Assembly (NCBI GenBank): GCA_963812085.1
Contig: CAWETL010000009.1
Coordinates: forward strand, 248,001-312,000
From: SPDF01 sp963812085
Lineage (GTDB): Bacteria > Gemmatimonadota > Gemmatimonadetes > Gemmatimonadales > GWC2-71-9
DNA: 64,000 nt
Direction: 5' to 3'
Every line of letters begins with the position of its first letter. Within the stretch, counting starts at the first letter, position 1. This document shows positions 26,561 to 35,533 of this stretch, piece by piece. The position numbers and the translations under genes are program-made. A model generated the notes under the pieces. It did not search any database and was not told where the DNA came from. It worked only from the letters and a program-made list of their open reading frames with translations.

Positions 26561-26818
26561 ATGGGAGTGTCGCCGAAGCCGGAGGGATTGGACGCCGACA
26601 TCGAGCACGCGGCGCGGGTGGCCGACGGGCTCGCGGAGGCGGTCGGACGGGGACCGGCTCACGCCACCCTGGCGGCGCGCCGCCTGACGGAAGAGGAAGT
26701 GACCCTCGGTCTCGCCTTCCTGGCCAGGGTCATCGAGATCGCGTCGATGTCGTCCCGCGCCCTCGCCGACGTGCAACGCGAGCGCCAGCGCGCCGCGGGC
26801 ACGCTGCGGCTCAACTAG
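26561..26818 (+). CDS. Small protein of unknown function (85 aa)
   Basis: A good ribosome-binding site (GGGAGG) precedes the ATG. The protein is mostly helical, charged and without signal or membrane segment (DIEHAARVADGLAEAVG and EEEVTLGLAFLARVIEIAS). No family is recognised. It lies after the DUF445 gene and its 3' end overlaps the convergent HExxH lipoprotein gene by eight bases. Confidence 0.6.
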   Translation: MGVSPKPEGLDADIEHAARVADGLAEAVGRGPAHATLAARRLTEEEVTLGLAFLARVIEIASMSSRALADVQRERQRAAGTLRLN

Positions 26819-28019
26819 GCAAGCGGCCCCATCCGGACCACCGCACCGGGGCGATCACCACCCGGACGCCCGGGTGGCCGGAGACGACCTGCTGGACGAC
26901 GGTGGTGCGATACCCGGCACGCGGGAGCGCCGCGAGCCGGGCGCCGGCGCCGGCCAGGAAACGGTCGGCGGCGCGCTGGTCATCCCAGGCGATGAGCCAA
27001 ACCAGGGCGGGGCCGTCCGGCGTCTGGTAGAGCCGATAGCGGTCGCCGCCCCAGCCGATCGGGACCGTCGTGCTCACGACCTCGACGTGACCGAGTTCGG
27101 CGCCAAGCACCGCGATCCCCAGGTCGCCGATCACGTCGCTCTCGCCGGGCCCGGCGCCCGCCGTATCCACCACCACCGTCACCGGATCGTCGTGTGCGGC
27201 GTATCGCAGGGGATGAAGCACCTGCTCGGTGGACACCGGCACGGCATGTCCGTAGGGAGGCCCCGAGTCGGGGTAACTCCGCTCGTACCACCGGACGAAC
27301 TCGGCGCCCGCGAGGTACGGGAAGATCAGCCCCTCCTGGATGATCCGCGGCGTCTGGGCGAACACCGCCATCGAACCGCGCGCCGTCGTCAGCTGCTCGC
27401 GGAAGGTCTCCCAGATGGCATCGTCACCAAGCATGTCCTGCTCGGGCGCCATCATTTGCATCGAGGCCAGGGTCGCCTGCCCCTCGAGCACGGCCTGGGC
27501 CGCCGCGAGCCGGTCGGTGTCCCAGCGCTGGTGCATGATGGAGTCGAGCGGGAGGTAGTTGCTCTGCAGCGCGTGGACCATCTCGTGGGCCAGGACGAAC
27601 TTGAACTGGGGCGACGCCACGTCGCTCCCCGCAAGGACGAAGAGGGTGCTCGAGTCGGGGTCGAAGAACCCCGCCACCTGCTCCTGGTAGAGCGACACGA
27701 GCAAGGGCTTCAGGTCGAGGGTGTCGCTGACCAGGCCGAGGAGGCGGTAGACATCCCGCAGGGCGCCGAGGCGCGCCGGCGGGAGTTCCTCGTCCAGCTT
27801 GGCGGCGAGGTACGCGCCCACCTCGGCACGGGAGCGGATGGCGTAGCGCGGCGGGGTCTTGAAGGGGAGGCCGACGGTCCCCTCGACGACCGGCGCGAGA
27901 CTGTCGACGAGGTGCCCGACAGAATCGGCGGAGGCCCCCGGCCGCTCGCCGCGACAGCCGACGAGCGCCAGCAGCCCGGCGAGCGCCGGCGCTACAGTCC
28001 GATGTAGGCGCGGTACCAT
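26811..28019 (-). CDS. Predicted lipoprotein with a zinc-protease HEMVH motif
   Basis: The ATG at 28019 gives 402 residues with a lipoprotein signal (VAPALAGLLALVGC). The sequence FVLAHEMVHALQ contains HExxH, the zinc site of many metallopeptidases, preceded by DSSTLFVLAGSD. A further acidic motif, AVLEGQATLASMQMM, about 35 residues downstream, supplies a plausible third ligand Glu (EGQA), as in gluzincin-like families. So a zinc peptidase is likely, but the substrate is unknown. The start overlaps the 3' end of the prepilin peptidase gene by 28 bases, suggesting co-expression. Confidence 0.75.
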   Translation of the reverse strand: MVPRLHRTVAPALAGLLALVGCRGERPGASADSVGHLVDSLAPVVEGTVGLPFKTPPRYAIRSRAEVGAYLAAKLDEELPPARLGALRDVYRLLGLVSDTLDLKPLLVSLYQEQVAGFFDPDSSTLFVLAGSDVASPQFKFVLAHEMVHALQSNYLPLDSIMHQRWDTDRLAAAQAVLEGQATLASMQMMAPEQDMLGDDAIWETFREQLTTARGSMAVFAQTPRIIQEGLIFPYLAGAEFVRWYERSYPDSGPPYGHAVPVSTEQVLHPLRYAAHDDPVTVVVDTAGAGPGESDVIGDLGIAVLGAELGHVEVVSTTVPIGWGGDRYRLYQTPDGPALVWLIAWDDQRAADRFLAGAGARLAALPRAGYRTTVVQQVVSGHPGVRVVIAPVRWSGWGRLPS

Positions 28020-28762
28020 GCGATGATGGCCGCGCCGGCGATCCAGGTGGCGGCGGCGCCCAGCGAGAGGAACACCCCGAACGGCACCAGTTTCCGGCGT
28101 CCGAGGAGGCTGAACGGCAGGAAGATGACGGTGCCGAGGAGGGCGCCGAGAAAGATCGTCAGCAACACGCCCTGCCAGCCGAGGAACGCCCCGACCATCG
28201 CCATCATCTTCACGTCGCCGCCGCCCATCGCCTCCTCCTTCAGGGCCAGATGACCCAGGAAGCCGATGAGCCAGAGCAGCCCGAAGCCGGTCACCGCCCC
28301 GATGAGCGCGGGCAGCAGCGTCGGCAGCCCGCCGATCACCCCGAAGAGCAGGCCGATGCCGAGGCCGCCCCACGTGAACTCGTCGGGAATGATGTACTCC
28401 CGGACATCCGTCATTGCGATGCCCAGGAGCAGCGTGAAGAACAGCGCGCCGCGGAGCGTTTCGAGGTGCAGCCCGTAATGCCAGGCCATCGCCGCCCAGA
28501 TCACCCCGGTCAGGAGTTCCACGGCGGGGTAAAGCGGCGAGATCGGCAGTCCGCAGCCGCGGCACTTGCCCCGGAGCATGAGCCAGGACAGGAGCGGAAT
28601 GTTGTCGTACCAGGCGATGGGCCTCTCGCAGCGCGGGCAGCGGGAGCGGGGGCGGACCACCGACTGGTTGGCGGGGAGCCGGACGATGCAGACGTTCAGG
28701 AAGCTGCCGACCATCAGCCCCAGCACGCCGGCGAAGAGCACGACGAGGGAATCATCGGTCAC
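27992..28762 (-). CDS. pilD: Prepilin peptidase (A24 family)
   Basis: This inner-membrane aspartic peptidase cleaves and N-methylates type IV prepilins and type II secretion pseudopilins. The 256 residues include the N-terminal domain with CPRCERPI and CRGCGLPI (two CxxC pairs). The two catalytic aspartates are in MTDVREYIIPDEFTWGG and MGGGDVKMMAMVG, both in membrane-flanked loops. About eight helices are predicted. The GTG start overlaps the SpoU gene stop by 11 bases. No pilin genes are nearby. Confidence 0.93.
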   Translation of the reverse strand: MTDDSLVVLFAGVLGLMVGSFLNVCIVRLPANQSVVRPRSRCPRCERPIAWYDNIPLLSWLMLRGKCRGCGLPISPLYPAVELLTGVIWAAMAWHYGLHLETLRGALFFTLLLGIAMTDVREYIIPDEFTWGGLGIGLLFGVIGGLPTLLPALIGAVTGFGLLWLIGFLGHLALKEEAMGGGDVKMMAMVGAFLGWQGVLLTIFLGALLGTVIFLPFSLLGRRKLVPFGVFLSLGAAATWIAGAAIIAWYRAYIGL

Positions 28763-29519
28763 GCAGCACCTCGTAGAGGAGGATTCCGGCCGCCACCGCG
28801 ACGTTCAAGGATTCGACCCCGGACTTGAGCGGGATGGCCAGGCGCCTGGAGGCCGCGCGCTCCAGTGCGGGCCGTACGCCCGCGCCCTCGTTGCCGAGGA
28901 CCAGCGCCACCGGCGCGGTCAGCCGCTGGCCGCCGGGGGCCTCGCCCGAACTGTCGGTGATCCAGAGGGCGGCCCCGACCCGCTCCGTCCACGCAAGGCA
29001 TTCGGCGTCGGTGCTCGACGTGGACGGGAGGCGGAAGAGCGCGCCCATCGACCCGCGCAGCACCTTCGGGTTGGTGAGCTCCGCCGTGCCCTTGAGCGCG
29101 ATGAGCCCGCGGGCACCGAGCCCGAGCGCCGTGCGCGCGATCGCGCCGACGTTGCCGGGGTCCTGCACGGCGTCCAGCACCACGACGACATCGCCGGCCG
29201 AGGGGCGGAGGTCGTCCAGCGACCAGCGCGGCGGCTCGATGACGGCGATGACTCCCTGCGGGTGTTCGGTGTCCGCGAGTTCCGCCAGCGCGCGGTCGTC
29301 CACCTCGACCAGCGGCACGCCGGCGCGGACGAGCGCGGTTTTGAGCGTCGCGCCGCGCGGAGTACCTTCCAGCGCCGGCGAGACCGCCGCATGGCGGATG
29401 CCGACGCCGGCGCCGAGCGCCTCCTCGACCAGGCGGACGCCCTCGGCCAACGCGAGTCCGCGCCGCTCACGGCCGCGGCGAAGTCGAAGGTCCCGGATCA
29501 AGGTCTCCACACCAGCCAC
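28752..29519 (-). CDS. SpoU (TrmH)-family RNA 2'-O-methyltransferase
   Basis: The protein should methylate ribose 2'-OH in rRNA or tRNA with S-adenosylmethionine. The 255-residue form starts at a GTG preceded by GAGGAG. An N-terminal substrate-binding part leads to the knot: VLDAVQDPGNVGAIARTA (motif 1), LVLGNEGAGV (motif 2) and IPLKSGVESLNVAVAAGILLYE (motif 3). Target RNA and position cannot be told. It begins 24 bases from the divergent thiD start and its 3' end overlaps pilD. Confidence 0.9.
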   Translation of the reverse strand: MAGVETLIRDLRLRRGRERRGLALAEGVRLVEEALGAGVGIRHAAVSPALEGTPRGATLKTALVRAGVPLVEVDDRALAELADTEHPQGVIAVIEPPRWSLDDLRPSAGDVVVVLDAVQDPGNVGAIARTALGLGARGLIALKGTAELTNPKVLRGSMGALFRLPSTSSTDAECLAWTERVGAALWITDSSGEAPGGQRLTAPVALVLGNEGAGVRPALERAASRRLAIPLKSGVESLNVAVAAGILLYEVLRDR

Positions 29520-29543
29520 GGCGGCACTCCTCACAGGACGACG

Positions 29544-30332
29544 ATGCGGATCGCAATGACCATCGCCGGGTCGGATTCCGGCGGCGGGGCCGGCATCCAG
29601 GCCGACCTCAAGACCTTCCATCAATTCGGCGTCCACGGCACCTCGGTGATCGTGGCGCTCACGGCGCAGAATACCCGGGGCGTGCGTTCGGTGCACGCGG
29701 TGCCTGCGGCGATGGTGCGGGACCAGCTCGCGGCGCTCGCCGAGGACCTCCCGCCGGACGCCGTCAAGACGGGCATGCTGGCGAGCGCGCCACTCGTCCG
29801 GCAGGTGGCCGACGCGATCCGGGAGTTCGGATGGACTCGCGTGGTCGTGGACCCGGTGATGGTGGCCACTTCGGGCGACCGGCTGCTCGACGCCGACGCC
29901 GAGGCGGTGCTGCGCTCCCAGCTGCTCCCCCGGGCCGCGCTCGTCACACCGAACCTGGAAGAGGCGGCCATCCTCGCGGGCCAGCCGGTGAGCGACGCCG
30001 CCTCGATGGAGCGGGCAGGAAAGCGCATTCTCGAACTGGGCGCCGGCGCGGTGCTGGTCAAGGGAGGGCACCTGCCGGGCGACACGATGGTGGACCTGCT
30101 CGTGACGCGGCAGGGGGCGCGCCCCTTTATCCACCCGCGCGTGCCCACGACGTCCACCCATGGCACCGGGTGCACCCTATCGGCCGCGGTCACGGCGGGG
30201 CTGGCGCTCGGCCGCGACCTCGAGACCTCGGTGGCCGACGCCATCGACTACGTGCACCGGGCCCTGCTCGCCGCGCCCGGACTGGGCAGCGGTCACGGGC
30301 CCCTCGACCACGGCGTGCCTCCGCGCGCGTAG
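29544..30332 (+). CDS. thiD: Hydroxymethylpyrimidine/phosphomethylpyrimidine kinase
   Basis: ThiD phosphorylates HMP and HMP-P in thiamine synthesis. The 262-residue sequence has AGSDSGGGAGIQADLKTF at the N-terminus, VVVDPVMVATSGDRLL in the middle and THGTGCTLSAAVTAGLALG (anion hole and catalytic Asp region) at the C-terminus. AGGA lies six bases before the ATG. No thi-box riboswitch is visible upstream, where the divergent SpoU gene starts 24 bases away, and no other thiamine genes are adjacent. Confidence 0.93.
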   Translation: MRIAMTIAGSDSGGGAGIQADLKTFHQFGVHGTSVIVALTAQNTRGVRSVHAVPAAMVRDQLAALAEDLPPDAVKTGMLASAPLVRQVADAIREFGWTRVVVDPVMVATSGDRLLDADAEAVLRSQLLPRAALVTPNLEEAAILAGQPVSDAASMERAGKRILELGAGAVLVKGGHLPGDTMVDLLVTRQGARPFIHPRVPTTSTHGTGCTLSAAVTAGLALGRDLETSVADAIDYVHRALLAAPGLGSGHGPLDHGVPPRA

Positions 30333-30352
30333 GGGCGCCTCCCCGCGGGCCC

Positions 30353-31171
30353 TTACGCGCGCGCCACGATCCCTTCGACCAGGTCGCCGAGCGCGCGCCC
30401 CACGCGGGCCGCCGTCTCCATCACCTCCGCGTGACTCAGCGCCACGCCCGTCACTCCCGCCGCCGCGTTGGTGATCGTCGAAATGCCCAGGCACCGAAGG
30501 CCTCGGGCGCGCGCGACGATCACCTCCGGCACCGTGCTCATTCCCACCGCGTCCGCTCCCAGCGTGGCGAGCATCCGGATCTCCGCGGGGGTTTCGTAGC
30601 TGGGCCCCAGCAGCGCGGCGTAGACTCCCTGGGCCAGTTCGATCCCGCGTTCCGCCGCGACCTCGAGGGCCAGCGCCCGGAGGCCCGGATCGTAGGCGGC
30701 GGACATGTCCGGGAACCTGGGCTCCCCCTCGACCACCGGGCCTGCCAGCGGATTCCGGCCCGTCAGGTTGAGATGGTCGGTGATGAGCATCAAGGTGCCG
30801 GGCCGGAAACTCGGCCGGATCCCCCCAGCCGCGTTCGTCGCGATGAACGTGGACACGCCCAGTGCCGCGAAGACCCTGGCGGGGAGGGCCGCCACATCGG
30901 CCGCATGTCCCTCGTAGAGATGGAACCGGCCGCTCTGGGCCACGACCGGCCGGCCCGCGAGCGTGCCGGCCACCAATTCCCCGCGGTGGCCCTGCACCGT
31001 CGGCACATGGAAGCCCGGGATGTCGGCGTAGGGAATGCGCACCGCGTCGGCGATCCGGTCGGCGAGCGCACCCAGCCCCGAGCCGAGGACGATGGCGATC
31101 CGGGGCGCCCGGCCGTCGAGACGCTGGCGGACGGCGGCGACCGCCGACGGCAGCACCGAGGGGGCGCTCAC
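30353..31171 (-). CDS. Purine nucleoside phosphorylase, trimeric type
   Basis: The enzyme splits inosine or guanosine with phosphate into base and ribose-1-phosphate. The GTG at 31171 overlaps the adenosine deaminase stop and gives 272 residues. Hallmarks are IVLGSGLGALAD (phosphate binding), QGHRGELVAG, RFHLYEGH, TNAAGGI, GPSYETPAEI and GMSTVPEV. This is the PNP-I, PunA type rather than MTAP. It is the last gene of the purine-salvage operon and acts directly on the inosine made by the preceding deaminase. Confidence 0.94.
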   Translation of the reverse strand: MSAPSVLPSAVAAVRQRLDGRAPRIAIVLGSGLGALADRIADAVRIPYADIPGFHVPTVQGHRGELVAGTLAGRPVVAQSGRFHLYEGHAADVAALPARVFAALGVSTFIATNAAGGIRPSFRPGTLMLITDHLNLTGRNPLAGPVVEGEPRFPDMSAAYDPGLRALALEVAAERGIELAQGVYAALLGPSYETPAEIRMLATLGADAVGMSTVPEVIVARARGLRCLGISTITNAAAGVTGVALSHAEVMETAARVGRALGDLVEGIVARA

Positions 31172-32193
31172 TTGAGGTCCGCCAACTCGGCGCCGACCCG
31201 GGCCAGCAGCGACTCGCGATCGGGCCAGGGGAGGAACGAGGAGGCGAAGCCGTTCAGGATCATGCGGTCGATCTCCGCCCGGGTAAATCCGAGTTCGCGC
31301 TGCGCGAGTCCATACTCCCGTGAGAGCGTGGTGCCGCTCATCAGCCAGCTGTCGGTGCAGAGCGTCACGTTGAGCCCGGCGTCGAAGTAGCGCCGCACCG
31401 GATGATCGGCGAGCCGGGCCACCGCGCCGGTCTGCAGGTTGCTGGTCAGGTTGATCTCGACGAGAATCCGCCGGTCGCGGATGTAATCCTGCAGGAGGGC
31501 GTCCTCGAAGAGGCGGGTACCGTGCCCGATCCGGTTGGCGTGACAGGCCCGCACGGCGTCGGCCACCGACTCGGCGCCGGCCGCCTCCCCGGCGTGCACC
31601 GTGATGCCGAGCCCCCCGGCCAGCGCCGCGTCGAAGGCAGCCCGATGCGCGCCGGCCGGCCGGCCGTGCTCGCCGCCGGCCAGGTCGAACGCCACCACTC
31701 CGTGGTCCCGGCAGGCCACCGACCGCTCGGCCAATCGCAGGGAGACGGCGGGATCGTAGTGCCGGAGCGAGCAATTGATGATCGCGGTCCGCACGCCGAA
31801 GTCCCGCTCCCCGCGCGCCAGGCCCCGCCACTCAGCTGCGATCGCCTCGTCCACGCTCAGGCCGTGCCGCGTGCTCAGTTCGGGGCAGTAGCGCACCTCC
31901 AGGAGCCGGACCCCGTCCGCCGCAGCATCCTCCACCATCTCGTAGGCCACGCGCTCGATGGCCTCCGGGGCCTGGAGGAGCGCGATCGTGATGTCGAACC
32001 GCTGGAGGTACTCCTCGAGCGAGTGCCCGTCGTCCGCCAGCATGTGGCGGCGCAACATCTCCGGGTCGCGCGTGGGGAGATCGACGCGGGCCTGCCTCGC
32101 CAGATCGAGCATGGTCGAGGGGCGAAGCGAACCGTCGAGATGAACGTGGAGCTCGGCCTTCGGCAGGCGCCGCAGCAGTTCAGCCGTCAGCAT
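31168..32193 (-). CDS. add: Adenosine deaminase
   Basis: ADA hydrolyses adenosine to inosine and ammonia. The ATG at 32193 (341 residues) is preceded by a GGTGG stretch and overlaps the upstream small gene. All zinc and catalytic elements are visible: HVHLDGS near residue 16, VHAGEA near 200, RIGHGT near 225 and LCTDSW near 280. An adenine or cyclohydrolase-type relative is less likely because of the ELHVHLDGSLRP and EINLTSNLQT patterns. It sits between the ThiS-like gene and PNP, forming a linear pathway. Confidence 0.93.
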   Translation of the reverse strand: MLTAELLRRLPKAELHVHLDGSLRPSTMLDLARQARVDLPTRDPEMLRRHMLADDGHSLEEYLQRFDITIALLQAPEAIERVAYEMVEDAAADGVRLLEVRYCPELSTRHGLSVDEAIAAEWRGLARGERDFGVRTAIINCSLRHYDPAVSLRLAERSVACRDHGVVAFDLAGGEHGRPAGAHRAAFDAALAGGLGITVHAGEAAGAESVADAVRACHANRIGHGTRLFEDALLQDYIRDRRILVEINLTSNLQTGAVARLADHPVRRYFDAGLNVTLCTDSWLMSGTTLSREYGLAQRELGFTRAEIDRMILNGFASSFLPWPDRESLLARVGAELADLK

Positions 32194-32422
32194 CGACCCC
32201 ACCACCCCGGCGGGCACTCACCGCGACGCGGAGAATCGCGCCGGCCGCCAGCACGGTCGCCGGCGCCACGGGCAGCCCGCGCGCGTCGGTCAGCGTGGCC
32301 GAACCGTCCGCGATCCGCGCGGCGAGGGCCGGATCGAGCAGCGACGCGGCGTCCGCCGCGCTGCTCCCGGGCGGCACGGCCAGCGCGCGCTCGTTGACGA
32401 AGACGGGAATGGGCCCGCTCAT
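32180..32422 (-). CDS. Small ThiS/MoaD-like (beta-grasp) protein of unknown function
   Basis: The 80-residue protein resembles sulfur-carrier proteins in its start (VFVNERALAVPPGSSAADAA) and in the segment VAPATVLAAGAILRVAV, which matches the ThiS 'L..GD.lrv' strand. True carriers end in Gly-Gly. Here a GGG occurs at RRGGGVDADG, followed by four more residues, so a carrier role would need processing. The ATG overlaps the 5'-nucleotidase stop (ATGA) and its end overlaps the deaminase start by 14 bases. That makes it a coupled member of the purine operon. I assign no function. Confidence 0.6.
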   Translation of the reverse strand: MSGPIPVFVNERALAVPPGSSAADAASLLDPALAARIADGSATLTDARGLPVAPATVLAAGAILRVAVSARRGGGVDADG

Positions 32423-35400
32423 CGGTGCGCCGGGATGAACCGGGCGTCCTCCGGCGGCCGCACCGGTCGCGGGATGCGGCGGAGGTAGAGCTCCACCGCC
32501 TCGATGTCGTTCATGCCCGCGGTGGACTGCGGCGCGTCCCGCAGCACCGTGTAGCCACTTTGCCCCGCCGCCAGGAAGGAATTCGTCGCGAGCGAATAGC
32601 GGTCGCGGTCCTTGAGCTTCTTCCCGTTCGAGAGCCGCACCTCCAGCACCCGGTGTCCCGCCGGCCGCGTCGAGTCGAAGGTCACCGTCAGCCCTGAAAT
32701 GTGGGCGTCGGGGCCGGTCGCGTTGATCGCGTCCTCCAGCACCTCCCGCAACTGCACGCCGGTGAGCGTCACCGAGACCATCTGGTTCTGGAACGGCATC
32801 ACGGTGAAGAGCTGGCCGTAGGTCAGCGGGCCCGCCGCCAGGTCCGCACGAATGCCGCCGTTGTTCACCAGCGCCACGTCCGCCCGCAGGACGTTACGGA
32901 AGGCGTCGGCCAGGAGGTTGCCGAGCGGGTACTGGTCGCCGGTCCGCGTCAGCGGGAGCGCAAGGTCGGTGACGACCCGGTTCGCGAGGCTGTCGCTCCG
33001 GCGGACCGCCCGGTCCACCAGGCCGGCGAGGGCGGTGTCGGGGGCGACCTTGTCGTCCCAGACGGTCTCGACGTGCGTGTCGTATCGCCGGCCTCCGGCC
33101 GCCGTCCGGACGATGTCCACGATGCCGACGGCCGTGCCGTTGCTCCGCGCCTGCACGATCGGCATTCCGCCCCGCTCCGTGTCGATGAGCGTATGGGTGT
33201 GGCCGGACACGACGACGTCGACGCTCCCGGGCGGAAGCGATTGCGTCAGGTCGAAGATCTCCCCGGCGCAGGCCAGCGAATCGCAGCGCCCGCCCGCATG
33301 GGCCAGGAGGACGAGGAAGTCAGGATGCGCCGCGCGCGCGGCCTCCACGGCGTCCCGGATCGACTCGTACCCCGAGCCGAAGCGCAAGCCGGCCACGTTC
33401 TGCGGCGCCACGATCGACTTGGTCTCGTTCGTGATGTAGCCGACGACGGCCACCTGGTAGGGGCCCGCGCGGACCATGCGCCACGGCGTAACCCAGGGCG
33501 GGCGGGCGCCGGTCGTGGAATCGAAGATGTTGGCCGACACCCACGGATAGTCCGAGTCGTGCATCCGCGCCCGGAGCGTGTCGACCGACCAGTCGAAGTC
33601 GTGGTTCCCGATGGTCGCCGCCTGGATGCCGATCCGGTCCATCGCCGCGATGGTCGTCAGGCCGTAGCTGAGGTTGGAGGGCAAGGTGCCCTGCATTTCG
33701 TCGCCACCGTCGAGGCGCAGGGTCACACAGGCGCAGCGCGCCGCCAGCGAATCCATGGTGGACTTCACCCAGGCCGCGCCGCCCACCTTGCGGCCCTCGG
33801 ACCAGGGATAGACACGCGGCTCCAGTGCCCCGTGGAAGTCGTTGATGGTCAGGAGCCGGAGGAGGATCGTGTCCCGGGCCGGGGGCCGGGTGAGCGCGCG
33901 CGCCGAGGCGAGCGCCGCCGGGGGCGCCAGCCGCCAGTTGTGGGCCTGGAACTGGTTGGGATCGATCTGCCCGCGGCGCTTCAGGTCGGCGACCAGCAGG
34001 TCGCGGACCCCTTCGTTGCGGTCGTAGATCACCGTGCTGCCCCGAAGCGATTCGAAGCCACCTCCGCCTTCCTGGCGGTAGCTGTTGAGCGCCATCGTGT
34101 AGGTCTCCGACGGCACCACGTCGCGTCCGTTGACCCGGAGCCCCTTGACCCGGCTCCCGACGGGCTGCGAGAGGTCCAGCACGTAGTCTGCGCCGGTGAC
34201 GATGTCGAAATTGTAGCCCGGAATGGCGGGATTGGTCCCCACCCGACCGGTGGAATCGACGACATAGTATCGGGCGCTCTGCTCCAGGTAGGCCTGGAGC
34301 TGCGCCCCGGTGATGCGGATGCCGCGCAGCGTGTTCTCGTACGGGTACACGCCGGCGACGTCCGCCAGGCGGATTTCCCCGGCGGGCAGCCCGCCGCGGG
34401 GGTCGAAGACCGCCGTCGACGCGAGGTCGGTCCCGGCTTGCCGGCGCTCCACCTCGTTGATCCACGTGACGAGCGGCGTCGCCTCCACCCGCCCGTCGGC
34501 GGCCGGCATCGATGCCGTGGCGACCGCCAGCGGCGTGGACACCCAGATTCGCACCGCGTCCTGCGGCTCCGCGATCCGGCGGAACCGGCCCGGCGGCGGC
34601 TCGTAGCCCGCCAGCGGAATCGACTCGCCCCGCACCCGGACGACGCGCCAGCCGGTGCCGGTGCGCAGCAGGTCCACGTGAGCCACGGCGAGGGTCTGCG
34701 CGTAGGGCTTCGGCTGGATGAAATGGACGCCGTTCAACACCGAGTCCCGCATCTCGCGGTGGGAGTGCCCCACCACCACGAGATCGGGGCGCTCCGGCAG
34801 GCTGGCCAGGCTCGCGGCCACGTCTTCCGGGCCCACCCCGAGGGTGTCGTAGGAACCCGGCCCGTCCATCCCGCTGTGCACCAGCGCGATGGTGAAGTCG
34901 GACTCCTTCCGAAGCCGGGCGATCTCACCCGGCGCTGCGGTCCCGATGCGATCCACCTGCACCTGGCCCTTCACGTTGTTCCGGTCCCAGATCATCACGC
35001 CCGGCGTGGTGAACCCGGTGATCCCCACCCGGATGCCCTTGCGGACCAGCACCGTCTGCGTGGCGAACATCGGATCGCCGGCGGGCTCATCGACGAGGTT
35101 GGCGCTCACCACCCGGAAGGACGCCCGGCGGAGGGCGGCCCGGAGCGCGGCCACGCCGAAGTTGAAGTCGTGGTTGCCCGGTGTCGCCGCGTCGTAGGCG
35201 AGCTGATTCATCACGTCCACGATGGGGTTCAGGTCCTGCGGGGCCACCTGCGCGTAGTAGGTCGCGAACGGGTCGCCCTGCAGGAGGTCGCCCGCGTCCA
35301 CCAGGACGACCTCGCCCGGATACGCGGCGCGGAGCGAGTCGATCGGGCGGGCCGCGCGGACGAGCCCACCGCTCCAGGGCCGGTCCCGCACGTAGTCCCA

Positions 35401-35505
35401 GGCGGTGGCACGCCCGTGGACGTCCGTCGTGGCGACGATGACGAGGTGGGCGGAGTCCTGGACGGTCGGCGCGAGCAGGGCGAGGGACATCAGCGTGAGC
35501 AGCAT
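32419..35505 (-). CDS. Secreted 5'-nucleotidase/UshA-like protein, tandem fusion of two copies
   Basis: This 1,028-residue exported protein should hydrolyse nucleotides to nucleosides and phosphate. The ATG at 35505 begins a signal (MLLTLMSLALLAPTVQ). Copy 1 spans about residues 20-520: the metallophosphatase part has TTDVHGRA, VDAGDLLQGDP, TPGNHDFNFG and VVGHSHREM, then the C-terminal nucleotide-binding part (NSYRQEGGGGFESL). Copy 2 (about 550-1028) repeats this: TINDFHGALEP, LRLDGGDEMQG, ATIGNHDFDW, VVSGHTHTLIDT, NNGGIRAD and SFLAAGQSGYTVL. Both copies keep the metal ligands. It starts the purine-salvage operon and is divergent from the ArsR/PhoB genes, so phosphate regulation is plausible. 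Confidence 0.92.
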   Translation of the reverse strand: MLLTLMSLALLAPTVQDSAHLVIVATTDVHGRATAWDYVRDRPWSGGLVRAARPIDSLRAAYPGEVVLVDAGDLLQGDPFATYYAQVAPQDLNPIVDVMNQLAYDAATPGNHDFNFGVAALRAALRRASFRVVSANLVDEPAGDPMFATQTVLVRKGIRVGITGFTTPGVMIWDRNNVKGQVQVDRIGTAAPGEIARLRKESDFTIALVHSGMDGPGSYDTLGVGPEDVAASLASLPERPDLVVVGHSHREMRDSVLNGVHFIQPKPYAQTLAVAHVDLLRTGTGWRVVRVRGESIPLAGYEPPPGRFRRIAEPQDAVRIWVSTPLAVATASMPAADGRVEATPLVTWINEVERRQAGTDLASTAVFDPRGGLPAGEIRLADVAGVYPYENTLRGIRITGAQLQAYLEQSARYYVVDSTGRVGTNPAIPGYNFDIVTGADYVLDLSQPVGSRVKGLRVNGRDVVPSETYTMALNSYRQEGGGGFESLRGSTVIYDRNEGVRDLLVADLKRRGQIDPNQFQAHNWRLAPPAALASARALTRPPARDTILLRLLTINDFHGALEPRVYPWSEGRKVGGAAWVKSTMDSLAARCACVTLRLDGGDEMQGTLPSNLSYGLTTIAAMDRIGIQAATIGNHDFDWSVDTLRARMHDSDYPWVSANIFDSTTGARPPWVTPWRMVRAGPYQVAVVGYITNETKSIVAPQNVAGLRFGSGYESIRDAVEAARAAHPDFLVLLAHAGGRCDSLACAGEIFDLTQSLPPGSVDVVVSGHTHTLIDTERGGMPIVQARSNGTAVGIVDIVRTAAGGRRYDTHVETVWDDKVAPDTALAGLVDRAVRRSDSLANRVVTDLALPLTRTGDQYPLGNLLADAFRNVLRADVALVNNGGIRADLAAGPLTYGQLFTVMPFQNQMVSVTLTGVQLREVLEDAINATGPDAHISGLTVTFDSTRPAGHRVLEVRLSNGKKLKDRDRYSLATNSFLAAGQSGYTVLRDAPQSTAGMNDIEAVELYLRRIPRPVRPPEDARFIPAHR

Positions 35506-35533
35506 CCGGGAAATATCCCTGAACTGCCGGGGG

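Noticed and set aside
29520..29543. A thiamine riboswitch upstream of thiD
   Set aside because: Only 24 bases separate thiD from the divergent SpoU gene, too short for a thi-box.
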